This document shows positions 9,482 through 21,417 of a stretch of DNA of 64,000 nt, piece by piece. Below the pieces are notes generated by a model. It saw only the letters and a program-made list of their open reading frames with translations. It did no database searches and was not told the origin of the DNA. Location: the NCBI GenBank assembly GCA_038503075.1, contig JBCAML010000004.1, positions 1,943,149 to 2,007,148 on the forward strand. The letters are read 5' to 3'. The translations under genes and the position numbers were made by a program. Every line of letters begins with the position of its first letter. Within the stretch, counting starts at the first letter, position 1. The DNA comes from Gyromitra esculenta (lineage: Eukaryota; Ascomycota; Pezizomycetes; Pezizales; Discinaceae).

Positions 9482-11551
9482 TTAGGCCAACACAAATTCC
9501 GCTTCCATGGTCCCATTAACCCTGAGCTTATTTACAAACCTCTTCCAAAATTTGTTTTCGAGCCTCGGTAGCATCACATCCGAGTCTTCTCCTGAGTTTT
9601 GTTTGTCCACAGTTGAACCGAATGGGTCAGACTTATGGATAAAATCCATCAGCTTTACCGCTGCCTTGCTCTCGGGATTCGACTCCTTCGTGGCTTTACA
9701 TTCCTGCAGGTACGTATAATACTTCCCCGCAATCTTGAGTAGGACCCGTGCCGTGTTGAAAGAGTCGTACCCCGCTTCGTGAGCGTGGGCGGAAATAGTG
9801 TAGCGTGTATGACCCGTGTGTAGTTCGATCAATGGAACCTTCTGCATAGAGAAGGAATCCCAGAGGCCGTGTAAACTGGATCCGAAGTGTGAGGTGTCGC
9901 CTTCACAGGTAGCAAGGTATTTCGTATCGAGAACACTATGTGATATCGTGAGCAAAGGCATAATCGGGTGGGTAGAATGCTTCTCCTTACACTGGAAACG
10001 CCTCATGGATTAGTTGGCCAAACTCCCGCGCCGTCTCTGGTAGTGGGCCAATGAAACATGAGTACAGGTTAATCAGATCTGTGAATAAGTTGTGGCCTAC
10101 GAGGGGCTTGCGCGATCGAAATAGTGCGTCGATGAGATGGCGTAGGCCGATTCCACGCTGCAGATCTCTGTCGAAACGAACACGACGTTCTTCACGCTTC
10201 AATTTATCGGCGGCAGGGTCTTGCTTAATAACCTGCACGAAGGTACCTTTTCCGATAGTGGTGAGGTTAGGGAAGGTGCGACGGACGACTTGGTGCACAA
10301 GACGTCTTTGATAGCCGTTGAGGGTCTGACTGGCGGTCGAGATGTTGAGGAAGTCGTAAAGCGGCTATGGGCGAGAAAATCAAAACTTTATACATTTTGA
10401 GAATTGAGTATTGATCTCCATACCTCTGGGTCGTCAACCCAATCTTGGATCTCCCGAACAAAATCTGCAACCTGGAGAACGAAACAATATGGTTAGCCAG
10501 CTGGAACGTACGGAATGGAGGTCTTTATTTCTTTCCACCTCTCATACAAACTGCTTCGAGTGATCATCGATGTTGACGTCTTCCTTTTGCTCAGATGAGA
10601 GTCGATCCTCCCTGTCGAGAATCCATTTCTCTTCGACGCGGCTCAGGTACGGCACACCAGATGCGACCTGGGTGTTAAAGTTGAAACCATTCTCGCAGAG
10701 GAATTCGAGGGCCCCGGCTTGGACAACGTATTCACGGTCAATGCCAAATTTGGGGTCGGTGACAGGACTGAGATAGAAATTAAAGGGGCGGCAGATGTAG
10801 GTCCCTGGAAGAAGCCAAGTGCATTAATATGAGTTTAGGGGGTAATCGTAGTGGATTATTGTGGCGAAAGGTTACCAGCTTCTTTGTTGGCAGTGACGAT
10901 GCAAAGTCCAAATTGAAGGATCTGAAAACGCTCAGCAGCTTCCTTAACTTCCTTGTAGCGTTCTTCGAGATTCTGTCTGCGCCTGAGAGATGGATTTTTT
11001 GAAAACGCAGCCCTGTGAATGCCAGAGAGTTCCAAATCAAACGTTACTGGAAAAATGGCTCTAGGTCAGCTGAATGACTCCATGTCAAGATCAGATGATA
11101 TGGAGTACAAACCACAATAGCTCTCTCCAATAGCCTCAATAATATCAGGAAGGAGCTCTGCAAAGTTGGACTTTGAGACTTCCATTTTATCTTCTTCTTT
11201 TTCCTCTTTTTCCTCTTTTTCCTCTTTCCCTTTTTTCCCTACCTTTTCTCCTCTTCCTTCTCTTCCTTCTTTTTCTTCTTTCCCTTCTTCTCCCTCTCCC
11301 TTAAGTTTAGATGCTGAGGTGAAGCTTGCGGATCGAAATGAAATGCTGTTTGTCTCCTGGCTAGTGGGAGTTCTTTGTGGAGCTAGAGTGAGGAGGGAAC
11401 GCGGTACTTGATGCACGCCTATCAAGCGGGGTCGGGGGCATCGTGTCGCGGGGTACACGCAGTAAAGCCCGCGAGCAGACGCGTTGAGGACTGTATGTAC
11501 CTGCCTGCTAAAGCACCTACCAACAGGCACTGCAAATAGATGTACCATCAT
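9482..11551 (-). CDS. CAF1/PARN-family 3'-5' ribonuclease (DEDD), possibly mitochondrial
   Basis: Six exons: 11551-11113, 11046-10876, 10804-10548, 10471-10424, 10364-9991 and 9935-9482, giving 580 aa; all five introns (55-76 nt) are GT-AG and in frame. The nuclease core starts with VTFDLELSGIH (the D-x-E pair), continues through FQILQFGLCIV and TYICRPFNFYLSP, then PLVGHNLFTDLINLY (second Asp region) and VLDTKYLA, with HAHEAGYDSFNTARVLL carrying the late conserved residues. These are CAF1-fold (PF04857) features closest to PARN/Triman-type proteins. About 120 residues precede the domain: an Arg-rich, acid-poor start that looks like a mitochondrial presequence, then a Lys/Glu-rich low-complexity run. 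An alternative start lies at the Met just before the domain (MEVSKSNFAELLPDI). Role in RNA 3' processing is family-based. Confidence 0.88.
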
Positions 11552-12476
11552 ACGGCAATTCTTGGCAGGGCTTCTCTGGGGTGCTGCCTACAGATATAGA
11601 CGGTAAAATCAAATTCCAATCACCATCTGAAGGCAGCACATGCCACGGGAGAGAAGCGGGTAACTTACATTTGCGTGCATGAGGAGATGGGAACTATTCG
11701 GCACGCACGTGGCAGAAGCCATCCTGGAGCCACAGATCTAGGGTACAGAACCATGAAGTATCACCAACACAACTCATATGTACGAAAGTTTCCCAACTCT
11801 CTCCGCAGTTCCGTGCAGCCTCCTTCTTGAATCTTGGTGGGAGAACGCGTTTGGAAGGGCAGAACATGCGTGTCGTGGCGGCTGATGTAAGGTGAACCCC
11901 TCAGACCTCGGTTCGGCGAATTATATGCTGGGGTTACTTTTGCTGCTTTCCTGTGATCCGGAATCGGAATCGCCCAGGGTTGGTCAGGTCAGCTCGATCT
12001 CCTTAGTTTATTTTGCAGCTCCTTCGCACGCATCCCGAGGTTAAGGTAATAATTCACACATCACACTCCGCCGTCTACCCTAATTCGAACGGATCATATC
12101 TACACGCCGGCACAGGACATACCATCTCCTGCGTAGCACACACGCGCATAGATACACAGCTCTCGCTCTCGCTCTCCCAGCTGCAACTCTTCCATCTGCT
12201 TCGATCTATCGCATCGTCAGCGAATCGGTTGCTGGGTTCTTTTTTCTTTCCTTTTGCTGTTCCCCAGCTTTCAGCTCAGTTTGCACAAAAACGCCCGTGG
12301 TAGTGGAGTGCTGGTGGTGCTGCTAAAAAACATCTCCCTGTTTTCCCGCCCACCCTAGTCTCCGCATAAAGCACTTCCTCTCACTCCTCCCGCCTACCGC
12401 CAAACGCTTCCCCTTCTTCAACAAACTTAACAACTACCCCCCCACCCCCCCCCGTTTCAACCACCACACCTTCACA
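11552..12476. promoter_or_regulatory. Divergent upstream region, CAF1 nuclease and PEX26
   Basis: Both flanking genes point away from this 925-bp gap. It holds no supported gene. The PEX26-proximal part is pyrimidine-rich, with CTCTCG repeats near 12160-12178 and C-runs before the ATG, as is common in fungal leaders. Confidence 0.45.
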
Positions 12477-13917
12477 ATGTTCAAAGCCATCCCTTACCCG
12501 CAGCGCTCGATGGTCCAAGGCGATAGAATGCAAGGACATTACCACCTCCACCAGCAAGCTCACCCCTCTCAACAGATCGCCGCCAATGTTCAGAAACAAC
12601 CACAGCAGCTTGCGACTCCCGCTACGGTCTCGCGTGTTTACCGCACCTGCACGAACCTCTTCCTAACTCGGCGTCTCCCGGATGCACTCGCTACGCTGCA
12701 ACCCGTAATCGCGGATTCGGTGTCGCCGCGAGTAAAATGCTCTCGCGCCCTAAGGACCAAGGTGTGGAGTCTTTACTTTGCGATCCTGGATGCTGCAGCA
12801 AAGATGGGCAACGAGGAGGGGAAGAAGGTGTGGGGTGGGCAGGAATGGAGGAATATTATTGCACGAGTGAGAAGTGGGGCGGTCTGGGACGAGGCGATTG
12901 CGGCGTATGGGAGTGAGGGTAGAATTGATGGGGACGTTGTCAACGCGCTGTATGATCCCTTCTTTTTTATTCTTTTTATTCTTTATTTTTTTTCTATGCA
13001 CAGGAATAGAGGGACTGACAGCGTATATGTGCGACCCAGAGTAACATTGCTACTAGCGCATTCCCAGGACCACAAAATCACTCAAAAGAAAATTGAAGCT
13101 TATCTCTCTGCGGCCCCGAACCTCATGAGCCAAGATGACGATCCCAAAGGCGTATCACAGCGCGTCAAGCTCGTGGAACTGTACGTCTTGCACGTGCTAA
13201 CACGGGTCGGAGAGTGGGAATACGCTCGAGAATTCACAAACTTGAGCGGCGATCTCGACGATGAGCAAAAAGAAGTATGCTCGAATAGCAAACCTATGGA
13301 AGAGGGAAAAGAAAAAGCAAACTAATTGATATTTATAGATTTTCCATGCCACCCTCGACCAACTCCAAAAGGACTTTGAAGATGCAGAACTCTACGCAGC
13401 CAAGCTTGCAGTCAAGCGCCAAGAAGAATGGGACCGCGAGCGCAGAGACGTTGAAGATGCATACACGCGAGTTCCATCCTCTTCACCATCCTCTGTTTCC
13501 GGTCGTCCCGCCTCCAAGAAGGTTGTTGTTCCCAACGGACACCGAGCAAAGTCTAAAACAGGGAGCGTACGGGGCGGGAACTCACCAGAAACAAAGACGC
13601 ATGGGAAGAAACAGAGCATCGCAATCGAGAAGGCGAATAGCACACATGTGGTGGCTGGTCGGGGGGGAATCGCTAAGGGTAAAGCGGATAGCACAAGCTT
13701 GTTTACGGCGACGACGGCGCTGCTTAATCGCCTACAGGCGCAGATGGGGACAGCGAATGGAAGATTTGCGTTGTTGAGGACGGTGATTATGGTAGCTGTG
13801 GTTATATGGATGACTAGTAAGAGACGGGTTAGGGAAAGAGTGAGGAAGTTGTTGCTGTTAGCGTGGATCAAGACAACGAGGACGGTGGGGATGGGAATGA
13901 AAGTTACATATATCTGA
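12477..13917 (+). CDS. PEX26: Peroxin 26 (fungal Pex26)
   Basis: Exons 12477-12949, 13040-13274 and 13339-13917 give 428 aa; introns are 90 and 64 nt with GTATGA/GTATGC donors. Matches to filamentous-fungal Pex26 run along the protein: TNLFLTRRLPDALATLQP, a KVWSLYFAILDA segment, WGGQEWRNII, VTLLLAHSQDHK, ELYVLHVLTRVGEWEYAREF, and the C-terminal RRVRERV...TTRTVGMGMKVTYI. A hydrophobic segment (LLRTVIMVAVVIWM) near residue 395 is the expected C-terminal peroxisomal membrane anchor. In other fungi Pex26 recruits the Pex1-Pex6 AAA complex that recycles the Pex5 import receptor, so it is needed for matrix protein import. A Lys/Ser-rich linker (about 265-365) is poorly conserved, as usual. Confidence 0.88.
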
Positions 13918-14808
13918 GGTGGGAGGACTAATTGAAGAGAAGGATGGTATTTGGAATTTTTAGTGTGGGTATATTTATAATGAGCTGCCGTCAAAGATCG
14001 TGGGTGTTGGGAGTCTTGTTTTTTAGCCATTTACGCTGGTATTATGTGTGTGGTTTTTTTTTTTGCATTCGGTCGTACTGTTTGGCTCCCTTGCTTGCTT
14101 TTTGTTGCTATTTTTTATTTTTTATTGTTGACTAGGGGCGTTTTGTAGCCTATTGGTATTTTTTCATTTCTGTCGGCCCCTTCTCGTTTGCCATCATCTA
14201 AAAGTGCTGGATACTGTTCTGCCAAGGGTTACTTTTTTTCTTTCTCTTCCTCCCTATTCTCTCCCTTACTATTCTCTCCCAATATCATACGCCTGTAAAG
14301 TACTTTAGTTAGCTTATCACGCACTATACATGAATGCTTCTAATAGCCTCGTTTGTTCTAAACGAACGAACGAACGGAACGGAGGGCCAGTAAGTTGGTT
14401 TCCCCGGATTCTGTAGATCCGTAACTTGGGTGCCAGCATAGAACTGCTTATTCAAGCGTTATGTCAATTGTGGAACGGCTAGTTAAGAGGAAATTAATTT
14501 TCTCTTCTGAAACCGACCGCCGTACTCTGGTAGTAATAAATACAGGCATTTATCAACTCGTGCCTGTCTATCTTTGTTTGTTTCCCAGCCCAGCAAACAC
14601 GTGACAGTCTTGGCGCCCTGCTTCAACCTCAACAGCCAAGTTCGGAAATTCCCAACTGCATCTGCGACCACCCGGCCTGTTTCTGCTGTCTGCTGTCTGT
14701 CCGTCACCTCCCCCATCACTCGCACCCACCAACCTTCACCCTGCGAACCTCCTGTCACGATTCCCGCCATAGCCCACTGCCCCCCACACACTCCCTCCCA
14801 TCCATCTT
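13918..14808. other. Intergenic region
   Basis: PEX26 3' flank (T-rich) then SGF73 upstream DNA. A tetranucleotide run (GAAC)n lies near 14360-14378. No gene is supported. Confidence 0.5.
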
Positions 14809-16336
14809 ATGACGCGCACCAACGACGCGGTCCTGAAGCTATTCAGCGACCACGAGCTCTCCGCCACAACCATCAAGCTCAAGAACCAACCTGTCAAAAA
14901 GGCGAGTAAAGCCCCACCAAACTGGAGAGACCGCGCGCAGCAATTAGAGAAATTAGAGAACGCAGGTACATCAATCCCTTTCCGTCGCACTATCCAGCCC
15001 CCCCCCTTTTCGTCTACATCATCATATTATATAATATATGGCCACGGAAAGCTTACTCTCGTGCGCAGCAGATTCGCCCCCAACTACAAAGTCTCCGGGT
15101 CCGGTCGTTACACAGCTAGACGATAAAGATATTAGTGGTTTTCCGACGAGACGCCCACTCGATGATAAACCGGAGATCGTTGTCTGCATTCATTGCAAGA
15201 AACCTCTGACGAAATCGGCCGCGGCCGCGCACGTCAGGGACTGCGCGGTTGTTGTCAAGGAAGGCGTCAAGAAAGTGAAATCGAGTAAAGCAAAGGAGCG
15301 GAAGAAGGCGAAGGAGGCGAAGGAAGCGGCCGCAGCAGAGCGCAGTGGGAGGGATAAAGATGGCGCGGCGGCAATAGCGGAGAAGGCGAATGGAGAGGCG
15401 GAGGGGAGTGTAATTGGCGAGAGTGTGGGGCCGAAGAAGGGTGCGAAGAAGATGGCGAAGAAGGAGGGTGATGCCGCTAAGAGTAAGAAGCGGAAAGCTG
15501 ATGGTGGGTTCTGGCTGTTGCGTCTAGGAGGGGCATCGAGATAATGTAAACTCACACTGCTGCAGAACCAAAACTACCGAAAGAACCAAAGGCAAAGAAG
15601 AAGAAGGAGAAACCGGCGAAGATGGAGAAGCCTAAGGGTATACTTATCCGAATCTGGTACTTCTATATTGCGGAAAGAAACTGACACCAATTGATTCGTA
15701 TAGCTCCTGTCGATGTCGAAAAGCAGTGCGGTGTTCAGCTCCCCAACGGCGCACTATGTGCTCGTTCTCTAACCTGTAAATCTCACTCTATGGGAGCCAA
15801 GCGTGCTGTGCTTGGTCGTTCACAACCATATGGCGTTCTTCTCGCCGCCTATCAAAAGAAGAACCAAGCAAAAATACAAAGTATGCGCATCTCCTTCACC
15901 GTTTTTCCCCAGAGACACATTTTGGTCAGCTGCTAACCGTTCATCAACAGAAGCTGCAATCAACGCCGGTGCCCCTCCACCTGACGAAATCGAAGCAAAT
16001 GCCATCCCCGTCGACTCCGATGAAGAAACTGAACTTGTCATGGCCGCCGTCGTGCGCGCCTGTCCGCAGCCAATCGAGCGACATATTTTGGTTCCTGTAA
16101 GACGGAAATATCAGTATGTACGTATGCGGGAGATGCTGGCGAGTGCACTGAAGCCGATGGGTCAGCAAGTATATCCCAACGACGTTGGCGGCGGGACTAC
16201 AAATGGGATATTTGATGGACAAGGAGGGGGAGGAGGGGTGACGCAAAGGATGGTGAATGGGACGGGGCAAACAAATAGAGGGTTCCCTTCACAAGCTCCA
16301 CAGAGGAAAGGAAGTGTCAGCGTGGGTGGTGCCTAG
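14809..16336 (+). CDS. SGF73: SAGA complex deubiquitinase-module subunit Sgf73 (ataxin-7-like)
   Basis: Five exons: 14809-14965, 15069-15503, 15566-15637, 15704-15880 and 15951-16336, giving 408 aa; all introns (62-103 nt) are GT-AG and in phase 1. Near residues 92-113 is a zinc finger, CIHCKKPL...HVRDC, corresponding to the N-terminal finger that docks Sgf73 in the Ubp8 module. A Lys/Ala-rich linker follows. The SCA7 domain starts about residue 225: [20 protein letters not shown] then [13 protein letters not shown], with the C-x9-C-x5-C-x2-H zinc ligands intact, followed by [17 protein letters not shown]. Sgf73 tethers the histone H2B deubiquitinase to SAGA. The C-terminal tail is Gly/Gln-rich and unconserved. 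Confidence 0.93.
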
Positions 16337-16809
16337 CCTAGGTTAATGGCTATTTTTTCCGTTTTGGGTTTCTTATGTATTTTTTTAGGTTATGAACGGC
16401 ATTGGGAATTGGCGTTTTGGGGTTTCTTGGTTGGGTTATTGGGAGGTATTGTCTTTAAGGGTTCGTGTAGTTACCGAGAGTTCTCATCGAGTAGTGGCTA
16501 TTTGATCTGGAGAATACTTGAGCCCTGAAGTTTGCGAATACAGCGTCCACATAATCTCAGATTACATATATGCGGCTGTATCCAGAGCAGGCTTGCGCGT
16601 GTTGAGGGTCTCTGCACTAGAGGAGCGCAGGACTCAATATATGCAGAGCCCCTTCGCCTAACTTCATTTCAGACGCCAGAAAATCACTATTCCACATAGT
16701 TCTTCCGCAAACCCTAGCCCCGGCCAGCTGGATGGTAGTGAGGTTATGCATAGTCATAAATCATCATATTCCGCTGTTGCACAGGTCAAGCTCCAAACAC
16801 CCAGCCACT
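16337..16809. other. Convergent intergenic region SGF73/MZT1
   Basis: 3' flanks of two convergent genes; no gene-like feature seen. Confidence 0.5.
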
Positions 16810-17229
16810 CTATCCATCCACATCCATAGCTTCTGGGCCATCTTGTAAATTCTCGCTCTCTCGCCGCAGCTCTTTGATTACAACCTATATAAAACTCAAC
16901 TTCTAGCTCTCGCCCTACACAGAGTTGAAGTTGGCGGCTAAGGGTTGTAGAACAGGAGGGGAGCTCACCGCCAGTGCTTCTGGGTTAACGCCATTCTCAA
17001 CAAGAGATACACACAGCGAGAGCGCCTTTCGGTCGAGGTGGGTGTTCTAAAAGATAAACTGGGATAAGCTAGCTATCATAAAAGTAACAGAACGAAAACT
17101 AGATGGTATTTCGTATCTATGGATGTTTGGGTTACGAGAAATATGTACCAGGAGAGTGGATATCTCGTGCAGGATATCGATCACCTCACGTGCAGCCTGT
17201 TGTTTTTTCGAGGGTCGAGAGTCAGACAT
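16810..17229 (-). CDS. mzt1: Mitotic-spindle organizing protein 1 (MOZART1)
   Basis: Three tiny exons, 17229-17149, 17046-16969 and 16884-16810, give 77 aa, within the usual size for the family. Introns are 102 and 84 nt. The reading is [13 protein letters not shown] then [14 protein letters not shown], then [20 protein letters not shown] and NPEALA, then [14 protein letters not shown] to the stop. This covers the conserved MOZART1 core (L-x-E-I-S-x-L-L-x-T-x-L-D and [15 protein letters not shown]). The protein binds the N-terminus of gamma-tubulin complex proteins and helps recruit gamma-tubulin to spindle pole bodies. Exons 2 and 3 are so short that simple ORF searches miss them. Confidence 0.95.
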
Positions 17230-17555
17230 TTGAGTGGGTAGCGGGGATCTGGGTGATTCGGGCTGGATTGCAGTCTGGGAGATGTAACGCTCATTAAGGA
17301 TGGTCGCGATAGCAGAAGAGCCTCACCTTAGTTCTCTTTAGAAACTGATGCACGTGATGGCGAGATTTCATCACAGTAACGCACTCGGTTCCAAGAGGTG
17401 AGACTTCTAATAACGTGAATAAGAATGAATACTTGAAATCTAAATCCCTGCCGGAAGGTCCATACTCTACCACTGTGCGAGAAGGGCTTTGGTTTCTTAT
17501 TTTATTTGCGTTAGACTTCGTGATAGGCTTAAAAAAATTCGTGCGAACAGTGGCT
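17230..17555. other. Short gap between MZT1 and CEM1
   Basis: 326 bp containing the MZT1 promoter and the CEM1 3' end; nothing specific recognised. Confidence 0.5.
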
Positions 17556-19216
17556 TTATTGAAACTTAGAGAAGCAAAGACTAGCATTTGTACCCCCGAA
17601 CCCAAAACTATTCGATATTGCTACATTCACCTCCCTTCCTTGTGACTGCTTGGGGACATAATTGCAATCAAATTCCTCAGTTGGATCACCCGGGTTATCT
17701 AGGTTGATGGTCGGTGGTAGGATATTCTGCACACATCGTTAGTTACTCCGCCTTTGTATCTTCTAGTAGCGAAAAAAAAGAGTAATAATTATGAACCAAC
17801 CTCATACACAGCCTTGATAGCAATAATCGCCTCCACTGCTCCTGCCGCACCAAGCAAATGTCCGATCGCCCCCTTTGAACTAGATATATTCACTTCGCTT
17901 GGACTATTTTTCCCATCGCTCCCCAGCATTAATGTTTTGATAGCCCTATTCTCTGCAGCATCCCCTAGAGCTGTCGATGTAGCATGGGCGTTCACATAAT
18001 CCACCTCCTTCGGCTTTAACCCTGCATACATCAAGCTCCGTTTCATCGCTAAGAATGCTCCCGAGCCGGTTTCGGGGGGGGCAGTCATATGGTGTGCGTC
18101 CGCACTCAGACCGTACCCTCTCACCTCCGCATATATCCTCGCGCCACGCTTCTTTGCATGTTCGAGTTCCTCCAGTACTAGTACACCCGATCCTTCACCC
18201 ATGACGAACCCGCCGCGGTCTTTGTCGAATGGCCGAGATGAGAGGTGTGGTACTTCGTTCCATGCTGTGGCGAGGGATTTGGCTCGCGCAAATCCCGCCA
18301 TAGCAAGTGGGTGGATACATGATTCGGCGCCCCCGGCCACCATGATGTCGGCGTCACCAAACATGATAAAGCGGGAGGCATCGCCGATCGCGTGAGCGCC
18401 TGTCGTGCAAGCCGTGGAAACAGCGTGGTTGGGACCCTAGGTTTTGTTAGTGATGGTAGCTGGGCGAGTTGGTGTATACCGTACCCGGAAGCCATGCTTC
18501 ATGCTAACATGCCCGGCGGCGAGGTTGATGAGGAGTCTTGGAACGAACAAAGGCGAAACTTTCTTATAGCCCTATGTTATCAAGAGTTCTGTTATTACGA
18601 CGCCCAGGGCTACTTTGATAATGGTTCTTGAGACTCACACCTTTCGAGTAACTGATGGATGTTTGGTAGACGTCGTCAAGGCTGCCTATACCAGAGCCTA
18701 TACAGACACCCTAACCACCTTCTCATCAGTCTTTCACCCCCCAAACCCAACCTCCAAAATATGACCCATACCGTTCTCTCCCGCTCATCATCATTGACTG
18801 GTTCCCATCCCGCATCCTTCAGCGCTTCTTCCGCCGCCGCAACTGCGTACTGCGAGAATAATGCCATCCTTCGAACGTCCTATTCTCAATACCCATCAGC
18901 TTTTACTTTTTCTATATATATCAAGCGTAATAATACCCCGGCTGCAAGCCAGTCCGCCTGATTCCATCCACCCTCCGCAGTATCACCAGTGGGCACCAAT
19001 GCCGCAACCTGACTTGGGATCTCACTGAATTCTGACGAACGGTCTTTCAGCGAGACGACGCCGCAGTGGCCATCTATGAGACGACGCCATGATCGTGCTG
19101 CGCCTGTTTTTGATGGGTTGAATTAACTAATTATTCTTCAAGAAAGAACTGAGGTCAACCTTACCGACCCCTAAAGGTGTTACTGCCCCAAGACCTGTTA
19201 CTACTACTCGTCTCAT
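17556..19216 (-). CDS. CEM1: Mitochondrial 3-oxoacyl-[ACP] synthase (KAS II-type)
   Basis: Seven exons: 19216-19165, 19103-18937, 18879-18772, 18710-18639, 18571-18485, 18436-17801 and 17726-17556, giving 430 aa; introns are 48-74 nt and frames close throughout. The start [16 protein letters not shown] is the canonical first strand of the thiolase fold. The catalytic triad is intact: Cys in [15 protein letters not shown], His in [14 protein letters not shown], His in [18 protein letters not shown]. The end is [17 protein letters not shown] enzymes elongate acyl-ACP; the single-domain type in fungi is the mitochondrial FAS II enzyme feeding lipoate synthesis. No long presequence precedes the domain, so import must use the basic N-terminus. 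It lies 302 bp downstream of twinfilin on the same strand. Confidence 0.95.
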
Positions 19217-19518
19217 GGTTCAATCGGTTTGTGGTTACATGTATTACTGTGGAGTTCTTGGCTAACGACAATACCGCGAACCTTGGGGACCGAGGTTACC
19301 AACCCGGAATTCATCCACTGCACATAACCCTAACCCTACAGATGTGCGATTCCCGGGAATGTGGATCATTGGTCTCTTTTTGTTCATACTCGAACATCAA
19401 ATTATAGTATATTCGTTTAATTTTTCTGCATCAAAAGTTTCTTCTATATCTACCGCTTCTGGGTATTTGCTTATTCAATACTGTGCTTATAACCGTTTTT
19501 CCGACCTCAAGCTATCCA
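19217..19518. promoter_or_regulatory. CEM1 upstream region with telomere-like repeat
   Basis: It contains a TACATGTA octamer (19236-19243) and a 14-nt telomere-type run TAACCCTAACCCTA (19325-19338). Similar teloboxes can act as binding sites for Myb/TRF-like factors; that role here is only inferred. Confidence 0.35.
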
Positions 19519-20811
19519 CTAACGCCTTCCGGGCCTCTTTGGCCTCGAGAAAGCTGGCTTCGCCTCTACTTTTGGGTGGAATTCCTCAAGGAGCTGGGCC
19601 TCACCAATTTCGGTGGCAGATGCAGCTTCCAACTAGGATTAATAATCACAAATAAGCTGTTACTCTAGAGGGATGCCATCAATTAAAGAGGATTGCTTAC
19701 CTTCTTCTCAATCTTAAGAGCAGCATCTTTTTCAGCTGCTGAGACGACACTAGAACGGCAAGAAGCATAGAGCATTTTCTCGCGGATCTTACTGGCAGTG
19801 GGGCAGGTATATATAAATACTATGGAACTGTTAGATAAGTCCCTGTTGGAGACAAGTATAAAGGAGGGTACCAATTGGAGACTCTTGTGATCCTTCCCAG
19901 TTATCTGCAGCTATCCGTCAATAACTACCTCAAAGAGGCATTTGAAATATTAACTTACGATTAAACCGAAAAAACGAATACCGTGGTGCATCATCAGGGA
20001 TGACCTTAGTAAAATCACCAATTGCCGAGGAGCTCGCATTCGCCAACTCGATAGTCTCCTTCTCAGTGTTGATAGCCAACTGGACTAGTGTAATAAACCC
20101 CCCTGACGTCAAATTGCTCAACGCCTCAATCGCCTCCTGGCTCACAGGAAATTTAATCCCACTGCTCACGTGACTCTTTCGTGACGAAGTGCCCGTGCTT
20201 GCCTCAAACTCAGCTTCCCTTACTAGCTGCATCGTCTGCTCCTCCTCCGTCAATGGCGCTGGCCTACATACTCATTAACCCTTCTTGCCCGTCCTCCAAG
20301 GTGGGGAGAAAGGGCATACTTCGCTTCATGCTGATCGTGTTTTCGGAAACCCTCCGCCGTCAATTCCTCCTTCATAGTAGCAAAAAGACTCTCCCCAAAC
20401 TTCTCAGTGCCGAGCTCACGCAGGAGGGTATTTCTAGTGGAAGCAAATAACATCTTCTGTCTGACATTGGCCGTGTCTGGGACATAGGCAATTGAGATGA
20501 ATGGTGCCGGATCAGATTCACGCCGGCGAAGAATTACGTATGCAGCTTCATTGACTTTGAGGAGGGAGTCCAGCTGGTGTAGATCTTCTTCAAAGGTACC
20601 ATGTGCGGGAAGAGTTTGGCGCGGGACAAGGCTTTCTTTTTCGATAGTCACAATGAGGCCGCGAAGGGAGGGGCTGTTGACGACTTCTTGGAAGGTCGCC
20701 AAGAGCTCCGCGGAAGCTAAACGTCGGAATCGATATTTTAGCTTTACTCGAGGGGTAGTAGATCTAGATAGCTGACATTGAAGGTAGCTTACCAGTGATT
20801 CCAGACTGCAT
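19519..20811 (-). CDS. TWF1: Twinfilin (two ADF-homology domains)
   Basis: Six exons: 20811-20793, 20716-20320, 20263-19959, 19910-19872, 19819-19701 and 19632-19519, giving 330 aa, the normal twinfilin length. The first ADF-H domain covers about residues 7-138 (MQSGITASAELLATFQEVV; FISIAYVPDTANVRQKMLFA). The second covers about 165-300 (GIKFPVSQEAIEALSNL; FIYTCPTASKIREKMLYA). The tail ends FSRPKRPGRR, the conserved twinfilin C-terminus that binds capping protein and phosphoinositides. Twinfilin sequesters ADP-actin monomers and affects barbed ends. Exon 1 (19 nt) and exon 4 (39 nt) are very small. The second intron (56 nt, GTATGC donor) was preferred over a 16-nt gap that would also bridge the two domains. 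Confidence 0.94.
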
Positions 20812-21417
20812 TGTGGGAGTGGGCTAAAAAAAAAAAGACTGAATAATAAAAATATATTACACTACCCTTTCTCTCTGCGAGGTAGAGCTGCTGATACCAA
20901 GCTGAGGTACTTCGGCGCGGGGCACTAAAGGCTTGGCTCTCATACCCCCTCCACAGAAAAACTCCATCACGTGTCCGTGTTCCCCATTCACTACACGTGT
21001 AAAAAACGACCACAACTTCCTGAGTTACATGTAATCCCAACTTGAAAGATGAGTATGTAGTTTACTCATTATATTGGGCTATAGATAACTCTTCTTTGCT
21101 AAATTCTCGGTGATACAATCTGCGTACTTAAAAATGAAAGACAAGTAAATTTAGCCGAGCTGAAAAGCTTCTATCTCAACAGAAAATACATGTGGGGAGT
21201 ATAAGAGAAACATATAATCAAAACCCACGGTTGGTAGAGCTATGATGTAGAAATGCCTCATTGATAGGGCACATACCACTTATTGAAAAACTCATTGAAC
21301 TAAAGATATCTAATTCCGGTGTGTTGTGATTGACCATCATCATCTCAACCTTTCAACTCATCCATACATATCACCTTACCAAAAAACGACAAGACGGTAG
21401 CAGTGGATACCCGTGCC
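20812..21417. promoter_or_regulatory. Divergent upstream region TWF1/Oca-like gene
   Basis: 606 bp between two start codons, containing a TACATGTA octamer inside TTACATGTAA (21025-21034) and an A-run at 20827-20837. No gene seen. Confidence 0.45.

Noticed and set aside
13392..14030. 212-aa open frame antisense to PEX26
   Set aside because: It is the mirror of the conserved PEX26 third exon and has no family-like content.
20264..20279. Apparent 16-nt GT...AG gap joining twinfilin domains
   Set aside because: Too short for a spliceosomal intron and gives the wrong frame; a 56-nt intron from a GTATGC donor at 20319 fits both.
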